Below, piece after piece: positions 9,402-17,945 of a DNA stretch of 64,000 bases (position 1 is its first letter; each line of letters begins with the position of its first letter). A program made the translations under genes and the position numbers. Source of the stretch: Psychrobacter alimentarius (GTDB lineage Bacteria > Pseudomonadota > Gammaproteobacteria > Pseudomonadales > Moraxellaceae); contig NZ_CP014945.1 of assembly GCF_001606025.1 (NCBI RefSeq), positions 2,418,001-2,482,000 of the forward strand. The letters are read 5' to 3'. The notes below the pieces were generated by a model, which saw only the letters and a list, made by a program, of their open reading frames with translations, was not told where the DNA came from and did no database searches.

Positions 9402-11492
9402 ATGCAAAAAGAGACGCCTAACAGTTCTACCAAAAAGATAGAGGCTAGAAAGTCTGATTTAATTATGAATCTCACTAAAGACTTCAAAATGGATGAAAAA
9501 CGGAAGAAGAAAAAACCCAACAGTACTCCGTACACCCTTATCGAAAGAGTAGAAAAACGTTATGAGCAATATGATGACTTAAGTGAAAAGATTTTATTAG
9601 ATTGGGTATTAAGCTTATTAGATCGAAAGGAGTCAAAATCGCTTAGTAATGAGTCTATTTTGAAATATATCAGAACCATAGGCTATGAATGGTTGTATTT
9701 TACAACTGCGCAGCCGCTTGATATTTGGTCAGAGGAAGAGTTTGAGGAACTTTATGAAGATATTTTAGAGTACAAAGCTGTTGTGCGGAACAATACTGAC
9801 GTTGGATACTCTGCCAATTTATTGAAGAGTATGCACAACTTTGCTAAGAGCAAATACAACCTACCCTCCGTGAACTTCCAACAGTCTAAAAATGGTCGAC
9901 GTGTACGTGCAGAGCTGATATCACCACAAGCGTACCAAGCCATTATTAAGCAGATACTGGGTTCTGTAGATATATTGGAGCGGGAAATGTTCGCGCTTTT
10001 ATTTATCTTAGTCTATCGTACTGGGATGCGCAAAAAAGAGCTGTTGGGACTTAAGTATAATGATATCGAAGGTTTAAAAACAGCCACACCCTCAGTGATA
10101 ATCAGACCCAATAGCTACCGTCCAACTAAGACTCAAAGTAGTATTCGCCGCGTTCCCTTATTTGCCCTCCTCAAGCATGATGAGTTGAATTTCTTTATGA
10201 ACTTTGTGCAAAGTAATATCGGCGGCACTTCAAACAAATTTATCTTTACCTTATCATCAAATCAGCGCCCTATTGATGACCATGTTCCTCTACAGTTACT
10301 CAAACGAGTCTTAAAAGACATATCAGTAGATGATAATGTGGCAGAGCATACCTTTCATGGGTTTAGGCATACGGCTGTGAGTAACCTATCTTTAGCGCTA
10401 TTAGGTCATCCGGATCTTATAGAGGCACTAACCGACTATGACAAAAACGACATACTGCGTATAAAGCATGGCCTACTTGGAGAGCATATCGATGCACAAG
10501 ATCGCTGGTACGCCCTATCAGGTATTATGGGTCACTTGTCGCCTGAGCGTAGCTTTGAGTATTACAACCATTTTGCCACGCTGATGGCAACCTATGCGCT
10601 TAGTAAAGCAAATATAACATTGCCAGAGCGAACGCTGTATAACATAACAAGTTTTACTAATAAAAAGCTTAAGGAAAATAATGCGACTGTTAGTAATAGT
10701 AGCGTCAGCATACCTAGCATGCGTACACTTTTATTTAAAAATATTATAGAAGGCAAACGCAAGTCACCGAAATTTACGATCGAAAGCTGTGATAAGCAAC
10801 TTCTCTTGAGCACCAACTCACTAGACACTAATGAGTTGTTTGGTCGTTATGGGCAAAACCGAGTACAGCTGCTACTACAGGCTTATGATAAAGAGATTTC
10901 ATTAAATAAAGCAGCCCAGTTAGCAAATATTTCTATTCACGATGCAAACATTTTAATAGAACGTGCCAGCGAGGTTGCCGACATCACTACCAAACGCGGC
11001 AAACCTCGCTTTGTTAAGCTATCAGATTCAAAGAATTCCGTACTGAGTCCACTGAACATTCAATACCAAAGTGACTTAAGATTGCTATCGCTTTTATTAA
11101 GTAATGCCTATCGCTTACGAGAAGAATCAGGGACTGACTGGGCATGGTTCATTGAGATATGTAGTCAAAAAATATCTAATAGCAAAGCATACCTACCATT
11201 CGGGAAAGGAGATGAGAAACAGCTGCAGCGTTTCATTGATATTGCGGAAAAACTGCTGCCTTTGAAACATTGGCTGACAAGTAGCAACGAAGCCTTGTTG
11301 ATGAAAAATATGTCACCTACCGATTATCAAGATATTAAGCGGCAGTCTAAAAACTCGATAGAAGCTATTCATATCGGTATTGCTAGCCGAGATCCTAGAG
11401 ATCAAACGAATAAATGGCAATACTCGCCGCTACTACGGTTTTTTGTGCATATGATGCTAATCACAGATGAGAAACTATCTATTGTGAGTTAA
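9402..11492 (+). CDS. Tyrosine recombinase (site-specific integrase), complete catalytic set
   Basis: About 696 aa from ATG 9402; a TTG at 9372 is an alternative and neither has a strong ribosome-binding site. Catalytic residues of the tyrosine recombinase family are all visible: box I Arg in YRTGMRKKE (R210), box II HGFRHT (H319, R322), MGHLSPERSFEYY (H378) and Tyr at 387 or 388. A core-binding SAM-like domain precedes it (about residues 20-180). About 300 extra residues after the catalytic domain are unusual for phage integrases and include a possible HTH (LNKAAQLANISIHDANIL). It is the last gene of the four-gene operon and is probably the enzyme that cuts and joins DNA for the element. Confidence 0.88.
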   Translation: MQKETPNSSTKKIEARKSDLIMNLTKDFKMDEKRKKKKPNSTPYTLIERVEKRYEQYDDLSEKILLDWVLSLLDRKESKSLSNESILKYIRTIGYEWLYFTTAQPLDIWSEEEFEELYEDILEYKAVVRNNTDVGYSANLLKSMHNFAKSKYNLPSVNFQQSKNGRRVRAELISPQAYQAIIKQILGSVDILEREMFALLFILVYRTGMRKKELLGLKYNDIEGLKTATPSVIIRPNSYRPTKTQSSIRRVPLFALLKHDELNFFMNFVQSNIGGTSNKFIFTLSSNQRPIDDHVPLQLLKRVLKDISVDDNVAEHTFHGFRHTAVSNLSLALLGHPDLIEALTDYDKNDILRIKHGLLGEHIDAQDRWYALSGIMGHLSPERSFEYYNHFATLMATYALSKANITLPERTLYNITSFTNKKLKENNATVSNSSVSIPSMRTLLFKNIIEGKRKSPKFTIESCDKQLLLSTNSLDTNELFGRYGQNRVQLLLQAYDKEISLNKAAQLANISIHDANILIERASEVADITTKRGKPRFVKLSDSKNSVLSPLNIQYQSDLRLLSLLLSNAYRLREESGTDWAWFIEICSQKISNSKAYLPFGKGDEKQLQRFIDIAEKLLPLKHWLTSSNEALLMKNMSPTDYQDIKRQSKNSIEAIHIGIASRDPRDQTNKWQYSPLLRFFVHMMLITDEKLSIVS

Positions 11493-11496
11493 GTTT

Positions 11497-12182
11497 TTTG
11501 TATCCAAAGTCATTTGTCATAAGACCCGTTATGGTTATGAGCGTTTGCATGCCCAGCTAACTGAGCAAGGACACGATCTTAGCCTACGTATGGTTCGACT
11601 TATTAAAGAAGAGCATAGTATAAAATATCGCCCCCACAAGCGCTTTAAAGTAATTACTGACTCCAAACATAACAAGCTTATCTATATAAACGTATTGGGT
11701 CAGCAGTTTGATGCTAAGTGTCCCAATAAGGCGTAGCTCAGTAACATCATCTATATTTAGACTGCTGAGGGTTGGCTATACTTAGCAAGAGTAAAAGATT
11801 TATATACCAAAGATCTGATTGGCTACACCATTAATAAGCACCCGACCGCAAATTTAGTCTGTCACGCATTGAACATTGTTATCAAGAAAAAGGAGGGCTA
11901 ATTGTACATTCAGACAGAGGCAGTCAGTATCCATGCGTATCATAAGATCATTAAGCAAGCAGCATCTGTTTACAAGCTCAATGAGTGGCACAGATAATTG
12001 TTTCAACAACGCTCCCATAACAAGCTTCTGTGTCGTGTTGAGGAATTAACTGGTATATCACCAAGACTATAAAACAGGGTTTACAGCTATCATCGGCTAT
12101 ATCTATCTGTACTACAACCAAACAAGAATTTAAAAGAGCTTGGGCTATAACAAGCCCAGGTAGGTATGGTTTGGCTTTCATC
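11497..12182 (+). pseudogene. Decayed IS3-family transposase (orfB) remnant
   Basis: Fragments of an IS3-type orfB can be read in shifting frames. The HTH-like segment HKTRYGYERLHAQLTEQG comes first, then RPHKRFKVITDS, then WLYLARVKDLYTKDLIGY around the first catalytic Asp, then a degraded C-terminus. Several stop codons and frame changes interrupt it, and the 5' end is missing directly after the recombinase stop codon. It cannot encode a transposase. An IS-end-like sequence follows at 12195-12238. Confidence 0.8.
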
Positions 12183-12194
12183 ATCAGGCTGCAT

Positions 12195-12238
12195 AACTAA
12201 AATCTCCCAATTTTAACCGTACGAATTTGATGGCAGGG
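12195..12238 (+). repeat. IS-end-like repeat, copy 1
   Basis: A roughly 44-bp sequence containing AAAATCTCCCAA and GTACG, just after the decayed IS3-type orfB. A related copy lies on the opposite strand at 46998-47041, with roughly eight to ten mismatches by eye. It is probably the right terminal inverted repeat of the decayed element. Confidence 0.6.
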
Positions 12239-12314
12239 GCCACCGACAATCTCGGAGCAGTTTATAGCCTTTTCCTTATGACGAAATAACAAGAAAAATC
12301 TGTAAATTCAAGAT

Positions 12315-14009
12315 TTAATGCCAATGTTTACATTTACTAGTCTTTCCAATCCCAGGATTAAAGCTATTAGTTGGATCGAGAATTTTTAAATGTTCCTGAT
12401 ACTCTGTAGAAGCATGATATATATGTCCGACATTATGTTCTGCAGGGTATGTTGCTCCTCGCTGCTCTAGATAAGCTAAAACCTCATTTTTAAACTGGTG
12501 AGCATCTACATCTTCATTTAACAAATAATCTTGATGGCAAACAAAACAGAAAAAGTGACCACAACAGCTTTCCATCATTACTTGTTGTTGAAGATGCTCA
12601 GGCAAATCAATTAACCACTGTTGATCATTACGACGCAAGGCAACATCAAATGAGACTAGACGTTCGTTAGGGTCGATCCCTTCACTCTCACAGTAGTAAA
12701 TGAGACCACCTCCAATTGCAAAACGAATCAAAAAGGCATTCTTTTCTTCTTTTGGGGTACATTGAAAAAACTGTTCTATATCTCCTTTAAAGAAATCAGT
12801 TAGTAGTTGTTGAAGTTCATCTTGCTGCACTTGTTCAATTTTAATCACTAAATGATGTTGGTATTTTTTCTGAAATTTCTGTAATCGAGGTTCAATCCAT
12901 GTAGGTGTTAGACTATTAAATAATTGAATACAACGATCAAAAATATTGTTAGGCAATAACGGTACAGATTTGAAAAAACGATCTAGCTTGGCTTTTAGGG
13001 CAAATAAAGTAGGAATTTTTTCTGCCCCGAAAATATCAATTATTTTATACATATGTTTGGCATAACGTTGAGTCAGTTCAAATGCCTGATGATGAATATA
13101 TTCAGCCTGATTTGGTAGAACTGTGAGATTTTCTAGTAAGTATTTACGCAGTTGAATCAGTTCAACTTCATCGTTGCTACTGATAAAATAAGAAGTTGAG
13201 TTTGATCCAGCTTCAAAGGTCGGTAAACGCACAGCAAAGACAGCAAGTTTACCTGAGCAACCTGAACTTTCATGTAAATATGCTGGATTTCCATTATAAC
13301 GTGTCGGCGTCGGTGATGTAGTATCACGCAAGTTCTCGGCATATTGTTCAGCCCAGATTTGACCATCCCAGTCTTCCGCTTGATTAATCACATAATTTTG
13401 TTGTTCCAAATTTTGAAAGACTTGTTCAGGTGTTTCACCAAGCGCAATGCCTAGATGGTTTACAAGCTGTAAGCTACCATACTCATCAATTTGGGCAAAT
13501 AGAGACTTTTCGGTATAGGCAGGACCACGACGAATTAAGGAACCTCCTGAGTTGTTACAAATTCCACCAATAACAGAAGCACCAATGCATGAGGAACCAA
13601 TCACCGAATGTGGCTCACGCTTATAAGGCTTTAAAGCATTTTCCAACTCAGTCAAAGTCGTGCCAGGAAAGGCTAAAACCTGCTGTGCACTATCTAATAA
13701 TTGTAAACCCTTCAACCGACGAGTGCTAATTACAATCACATCGCGGTCATAATCATTAGCATCGGGAGTCGACCCACCTGTTAAGCCTGTATTGGATGCC
13801 TGTAAAATCACGATTACATCATGTTTTACACAGATTTCTAGTGTTCGCCATAGTGCCAATAGGGTATCGGGAAGAACAACCCCAATCGCGTCCCCTTTAC
13901 CCACCCGAAATCCCTTCAGATAATGTGCTTTATCATTTGCTCTATAAAGGACCTTATCTGAACCTAAGGTTCGTGACAATTCATTAATCAGTTGATGTTG
14001 TATGGTCAT
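12315..14009 (-). CDS. dld: Quinone-dependent D-lactate dehydrogenase, FAD-linked
   Basis: 564 aa, close to the 571 aa of E. coli Dld. It oxidises D-lactate to pyruvate and passes electrons to the respiratory quinone pool at the inner face of the cytoplasmic membrane. The FAD-binding PCMH-type domain occupies roughly residues 35-270, with QASNTGLTGGSTPD and SSCIGASVIGGICNNSGG as signature stretches. The remainder is the D-lactate dehydrogenase membrane-binding and cap region, ending in HNVGHIYHASTEY and DPTNSFNPGIG. It stands alone between a decayed IS and an IS630 remnant, with no lactate permease or lld genes beside it. No terminator is evident downstream. Confidence 0.93.
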   Translation of the reverse strand: MTIQHQLINELSRTLGSDKVLYRANDKAHYLKGFRVGKGDAIGVVLPDTLLALWRTLEICVKHDVIVILQASNTGLTGGSTPDANDYDRDVIVISTRRLKGLQLLDSAQQVLAFPGTTLTELENALKPYKREPHSVIGSSCIGASVIGGICNNSGGSLIRRGPAYTEKSLFAQIDEYGSLQLVNHLGIALGETPEQVFQNLEQQNYVINQAEDWDGQIWAEQYAENLRDTTSPTPTRYNGNPAYLHESSGCSGKLAVFAVRLPTFEAGSNSTSYFISSNDEVELIQLRKYLLENLTVLPNQAEYIHHQAFELTQRYAKHMYKIIDIFGAEKIPTLFALKAKLDRFFKSVPLLPNNIFDRCIQLFNSLTPTWIEPRLQKFQKKYQHHLVIKIEQVQQDELQQLLTDFFKGDIEQFFQCTPKEEKNAFLIRFAIGGGLIYYCESEGIDPNERLVSFDVALRRNDQQWLIDLPEHLQQQVMMESCCGHFFCFVCHQDYLLNEDVDAHQFKNEVLAYLEQRGATYPAEHNVGHIYHASTEYQEHLKILDPTNSFNPGIGKTSKCKHWH

Positions 14010-14209
14010 TAAAAGTTTTACTCTAGATGAATTTATGTTAAATCTGCAGTGATAATTTCAATTAAAGTTAGTTACTTAGAATTTTTAGTATAAGCCTCTT
14101 ATGCTCTGACCAATTTAATTATGCCACTACAGTGCTATAAGTTCTTATCTTCTTGGTCATAGTAACCTCTTCATCGAGTCGTCAGTTTACCAATTTTATT
14201 TCTACAGTT
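14010..14209. other. Gap between dld and the IS630 remnant
   Basis: Holds the dld upstream region. I see no gene and no clear IS terminus. Confidence 0.4.
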
Positions 14210-14857
14210 TCTTCAGCACATACCATGAGCGAGCACGTCGTTTAAACTGTAGTAAAACAGGCATTTATCATGCCTTAAAACGCCTTGGTATCAGTCAAAA
14301 AAAAGACCTTAGAGCATCCAAAGGCATGTCCGATAAAAAGAGCGATATATCACAGTAAGCTTAATAGCTTCATGCAACAAGGCTACCCCATTGTTTACAT
14401 GGATGAAAGTGGCTTTGAGGCTGAAACCATTCGTTCTCATGGCTATGCACCGATAGGCAAACCTTGTATTGATCGCTACAACTGGCAAGGTAAAAAGCGA
14501 ACCAATGTCATTGGTGCTCTTTATGAGAAGATGCTGTTTGCACTTGATTACTTTAAGTACAGCATCAACAGCAGCATATTCTACGGCTGGTGCAAAAAAA
14601 CCCTCATCCCAAGTCTTAAAACCAAATGTGTGATTGTCATGGATAACGCTCGATTTCATAAAAGTAGACGTACCCAAAAACTACTCAACCGGCATGGTCA
14701 TCGTATATTATGGCTGCCGCCGTACAGCCCAGACTTGAACCCTATTGAAAAGAAATGGGCACAAGTGAAGTTTCTACGCCAAGGCTGGATGGAAAACGAC
14801 TTATCCAAATTGTTTTACGATGTTTGTCCTAACCATAACAATTTTATTTTGAACTGA
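14210..14857 (+). pseudogene. 5'-truncated IS630-family transposase in two frames
   Basis: The second frame (14285-14857) encodes the DDE catalytic part of an IS630-type transposase: YMDESGFE (first Asp), VIMDNARFHKS (second Asp) and SPDLNPIEKKW (Glu). The first frame, read from about 14210, gives only the end of the helix-turn-helix subunit (RRLNCSKTGIYHALKRLGISQKK). The roughly 80 residues expected before it are absent. The two frames meet at a run of eight A at about 14300-14307, where IS630 elements often use frameshifting. With the N-terminus missing, the element is most likely immobile. The C-terminus ends cleanly 24 nt before the next gene's stop codon. Confidence 0.8.
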
Positions 14858-14881
14858 CTATAGTTCAAATATTTAAATAGA

Positions 14882-16615
14882 TTAATGTGAATGACGAGGA
14901 ACCTCGGAACCACGACAGCCGACTAGAAAATCGAAATCACAGCCTTCATCCGCTTGCAGCACGTGCTTGACATAGAGTTCACGATAGCCGCCGATGAAAT
15001 TAGGTGTCGGCGGTGCTGGTAAATTGGCCAGACGCTGCTGTAGCTCTTTATCGCTAACATCTAAGTGCAGTTTTCCAGCGTAAGCATCAAGCTCAATAAA
15101 GTCACCGTTTTGCACAGCAGCTAATGGTCCCCCTGCTCGGGCTTCTGGTGCCACGTGTAATACCACGCTGCCATACGCCGTACCACTCATGCGCGCATCA
15201 GAAATTCGTAGCATATCTGTGATGCCTTTTTCTAACAGCTTGGGCGGCAATCCCATATTGCCAACTTCAGCCATACCGGGATACCCTTTAGGTCCTGCGT
15301 TTTTAAGTACCAGAACGCAGGTTTCATCGACATCCAAATCTGGATCTACAATACGTGCTTTGTAGTCATCAAGGTCTTCAAACACCACGGCGCGGCCACG
15401 ATGTGTCATCAATTCTGCTGAAGCGGCAGATGGTTTGAGAACGGCACCTTTTGGTGCTAGATTGCCATGTAAGATACACATCCCGCCATCTTTACTCAGT
15501 GGATTATCTATTTGACGGATAACCTCATCATTATAGATAGGCGAGCTTTGACAATTCTCCCAAATGCTTTGTCCGTTCGCAGTCAGTGCTTGCGGATGCG
15601 GTAGTAGATTGTGCTCCCCCATACGGCGCAGTACCGCAGGTAGGCCGCCGCTATAATAAAACTCTTCCATCAAAAATCGCCCTGACGGCTGCAAATCCAC
15701 AATGGTAGGCATACCGCGACCAATACGATTCCAGTCTTCTAGCTCTAAATCAACACCAATACGTCCAGCAATGGCTTTTAAATGAATCACTGCGTTGGTT
15801 GATCCACCAATGGCGGCGTTGACTTTAATCGCATTTTCAAACGCTTCTTTGGTTAAAATTTTGGATAACGTCAGATCTTCTTTAACCATATCGACAATAC
15901 GCATACCTGATAAGTGCGCCAAAACATAACGGCGTGAATCCACTGCTGGAATAGCGGCATTATGTGGTAAAGAAGTCCCTAATGCTTCAGCCATACAAGC
16001 CATCGTCGAGGCAGTACCCATCGTATTACATGTACCCGCTGAGCGCGACATCCCCGACTCTGCAGATAAAAATTCGTTGAGATCAATTTTGCCAGCTTTT
16101 AGCTCTTCATGCATTTGCCAGACGATAGTGCCCGCACCGATATCTTTCCCTTTATGTTTGCCATTTAGCATTGGCCCACCGGTGACGACAATGGCAGGGA
16201 CATCGCAGCTGGCCGCACCCATTAGCAGCGCAGGGGTAGTTTTATCGCAGCCTGTTAACAGTACAACCCCATCCATCGGGTTGCCGCGAATCGCTTCTTC
16301 TACATCCATACTCGCTAAATTTCGTGTCAGCATCGCCGTTGGGCGTAGGTTAGATTCTCCATTAGAGAAAACAGGGAATTCAACAGGATAACCACCCGCT
16401 TCTAAAATACCTTTTTTTACATGCTCAGCAATTTTGCGGAAATGGGCATTGCAAGGCGTCAATTCTGACCACGTATTACAAATACCGATGATGGGTCTGC
16501 CATCAAACTCATGGTCTGGAATACCTTGATTTTTCATCCAGCTACGGTACATAAATCCATTTTTATCCGCCGCTCCAAACCAAGCTGTCGAGCGCAATGA
16601 TTTCTTTTGTGACAT
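14882..16615 (-). CDS. IlvD/Edd-family sugar-acid dehydratase, L-arabonate dehydratase type
   Basis: 577 aa, the length of L-arabonate/D-fuconate-type dehydratases rather than of IlvD of the isoleucine pathway. The family removes water from a sugar acid to give the 2-keto-3-deoxy acid, using an Fe-S cluster and Mg2+. Visible signatures are CNTWSELTPCNAHF, LLTGCDKTTPALLMGAAS and GTCNTMGTASTM with cluster-ligand Cys residues, SDARMSGTAYG near the C-terminus, and the arabonate-dehydratase-like tail CRGSEVPRHSH. It is divergent from the AraD1/dioxovalerate dehydrogenase pair at 16937-19520, so the three make one pathway. A predicted GntR operator lies 16 nt upstream of its start. Exact substrate (L-arabonate, D-fuconate, D-galactonate and others) cannot be fixed from sequence. 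Confidence 0.88.
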   Translation of the reverse strand: MSQKKSLRSTAWFGAADKNGFMYRSWMKNQGIPDHEFDGRPIIGICNTWSELTPCNAHFRKIAEHVKKGILEAGGYPVEFPVFSNGESNLRPTAMLTRNLASMDVEEAIRGNPMDGVVLLTGCDKTTPALLMGAASCDVPAIVVTGGPMLNGKHKGKDIGAGTIVWQMHEELKAGKIDLNEFLSAESGMSRSAGTCNTMGTASTMACMAEALGTSLPHNAAIPAVDSRRYVLAHLSGMRIVDMVKEDLTLSKILTKEAFENAIKVNAAIGGSTNAVIHLKAIAGRIGVDLELEDWNRIGRGMPTIVDLQPSGRFLMEEFYYSGGLPAVLRRMGEHNLLPHPQALTANGQSIWENCQSSPIYNDEVIRQIDNPLSKDGGMCILHGNLAPKGAVLKPSAASAELMTHRGRAVVFEDLDDYKARIVDPDLDVDETCVLVLKNAGPKGYPGMAEVGNMGLPPKLLEKGITDMLRISDARMSGTAYGSVVLHVAPEARAGGPLAAVQNGDFIELDAYAGKLHLDVSDKELQQRLANLPAPPTPNFIGGYRELYVKHVLQADEGCDFDFLVGCRGSEVPRHSH

Positions 16616-16630
16616 CTCTATTTCCCTATA

Positions 16631-16641
16631 TAGTATTACTA
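16631..16641. promoter_or_regulatory. Predicted FadR-type GntR operator, site 1
   Basis: TAGTATTACTA, a near-perfect palindrome fitting the FadR-subfamily consensus TNGTNNNACNA. It lies 16 nt upstream of the arabonate-type dehydratase start. The likely binder is the GntR/FCD protein encoded at 19941-20669. Confidence 0.6.
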
Positions 16642-16702
16642 ATTATATATAACACATCTAAAATACACTAAAAAAAATATTTTAAAAGAATTGATGTTTA
16701 AA

Positions 16703-16713
16703 TAGTATTACTA
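16703..16713. promoter_or_regulatory. Predicted FadR-type GntR operator, site 2
   Basis: Second copy of TAGTATTACTA, 72 bp from site 1 and in the same divergent intergenic region. It would serve the plus-strand AraD1/dehydrogenase genes or act jointly with site 1. Confidence 0.6.
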
Positions 16714-16732
16714 TATTTTAGATATCTAAGAT

Positions 16733-16900
16733 AAACCCTTTGACTATGGAAATTTTTTCTTGGGTCTGATGCCTGAGAATGGCCATATGGAATGTGGAGT
16801 CGGATATAGATTTGGTACAGGCTTGTATTTTCTCTCTGTCGTTATGCTATTTAGCTTAGTTTTGACCTATTTAAAACTAGAAAAATTTAAATCTAAGTAA
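16733..16900 (+). pseudogene. 3' remnant of an MFS (ACS-family) transporter gene
   Basis: An open frame from after a TAA at about 16730 to the TAA at 16898-16900 encodes about 55 residues. Its end, TGLYFLSVVMLFSLVLTYLK, matches the last transmembrane helix of ACS-family major facilitator transporters. The intact MFS encoded at 31339-32658 has the equivalent SSGLYFLTGIMIFGLIMTYF near its end. No start, ribosome site or upstream helices remain, so this is a deletion remnant. It sits 36 nt before the AraD1 gene in the same direction, so the original operon was probably transporter-AraD1-dehydrogenase. Confidence 0.75.
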
Positions 16901-16936
16901 TTATATTTTGGCAAACAAGTACAAAAGGAATTTGTA

Positions 16937-17935
16937 ATGAACATAATCCAATTTGAAACCCAAGACCAGCAGCGCGCGATTGGCATTGTCGAAAATAATA
17001 CTGTCAAACCAGTCAATCAGGTGACGACGGTTCGAGACTTAGCATTAATGGCAATCGAAAATAAGTTAAGCCTAGAGCAACAAATCGACCAGTTAGGGTT
17101 TGCCTCTGAGAACTATGACTACGCACAACTACTAGATAATCTACAGGTACTTGCGCCTTTAGATCATCCAGATACCGCGCATTGTTTTGTTTCAGGTACA
17201 GGTTTGACCCATCTAGGATCAGCGGCTACTCGTGACAAAATGCATCAGCAGAACGCGGCTGATACTGCCTCAGTGACCGATACCATGCGTATATTTCAGT
17301 TAGGTATTGAAGAAGGTAAACCTGCTGACGGTAAGGTAGGCGCACAACCTGAATGGTTTTACAAAGGAGACGGCTCTATTGTGGTTCGTCCTGGTGCAGA
17401 GCTACCGATGCCTCACTTTGCAGAAGATGGTGGCGAGGAACCTGAAATTGCAGGTCTATATGTGATCGGTCCAGACTCAAAACCCTATCGAATTGGCTTT
17501 GCTATGGGCAATGAATTTTCTGATCACATCATGGAACGTCGAAACTATTTGTATCTTGCCCATTCCAAATTACGTTTCTGTAGTTATGGCCCAGAGCTAC
17601 GCACTGGTGAGCTACCAAAGCATTTGGTCGGTATCAGTCGCCTGCGCCGTGATGGTGACGTGATTTGGGAAAAAGAATTTTTATCAGGTGAAGACAATAT
17701 GTGTCACAGCCTGACCAATCTTGAATACCACCATTTTAAATATCAGCAATTCTTAAAACCTGGTGATGTACATATTCATTATTTTGGTACGGCGACGCTG
17801 TCATTTGCAGACGGTATGCAAACCCAAGTCGGTGACGAATTCGAGATTGAGATGAAAGAATTCGGTCATTCTTTAAAAAATAAGATTGCACATACTCAAC
17901 CTGAACTACCCACTGGTTCAGTTAAAACACTCTAA
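16937..17935 (+). CDS. AraD1/GguC-like fumarylacetoacetate-hydrolase-family protein
   Basis: 332 aa, of the FAH superfamily subgroup called AraD1 or GguC, found with sugar-acid dehydratases. It probably acts on a 2-keto-3-deoxy sugar acid made by the divergent dehydratase, most likely dehydrating it to 2,5-dioxovalerate. The acidic metal-site segment EEPEIAGLYVIG and MGNEFSDHIMERRNYLYLAHSK are visible, as is the C-terminal GDVHIHYFGTATLSFADG. The ribosome site AAGGAA precedes the ATG. It is followed after 10 nt by a 2,5-dioxovalerate dehydrogenase gene, as expected for the arabonate/xylonate route. Reaction specificity within AraD1 proteins varies, so the exact step is inferred. Confidence 0.82.
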   Translation: MNIIQFETQDQQRAIGIVENNTVKPVNQVTTVRDLALMAIENKLSLEQQIDQLGFASENYDYAQLLDNLQVLAPLDHPDTAHCFVSGTGLTHLGSAATRDKMHQQNAADTASVTDTMRIFQLGIEEGKPADGKVGAQPEWFYKGDGSIVVRPGAELPMPHFAEDGGEEPEIAGLYVIGPDSKPYRIGFAMGNEFSDHIMERRNYLYLAHSKLRFCSYGPELRTGELPKHLVGISRLRRDGDVIWEKEFLSGEDNMCHSLTNLEYHHFKYQQFLKPGDVHIHYFGTATLSFADGMQTQVGDEFEIEMKEFGHSLKNKIAHTQPELPTGSVKTL

Positions 17936-17945
17936 GGAGAATACT

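Noticed and set aside
11545..11736. Short 63-codon frame as a gene
   Set aside because: It is a piece of the decayed IS3-type transposase.
14855..14870. TTGAAC/GTTCAA dyad and ACTGACTATAG after the IS630 remnant as a third copy of the dispersed repeat
   Set aside because: Only the short end block matches. None of the other repeat blocks follow.
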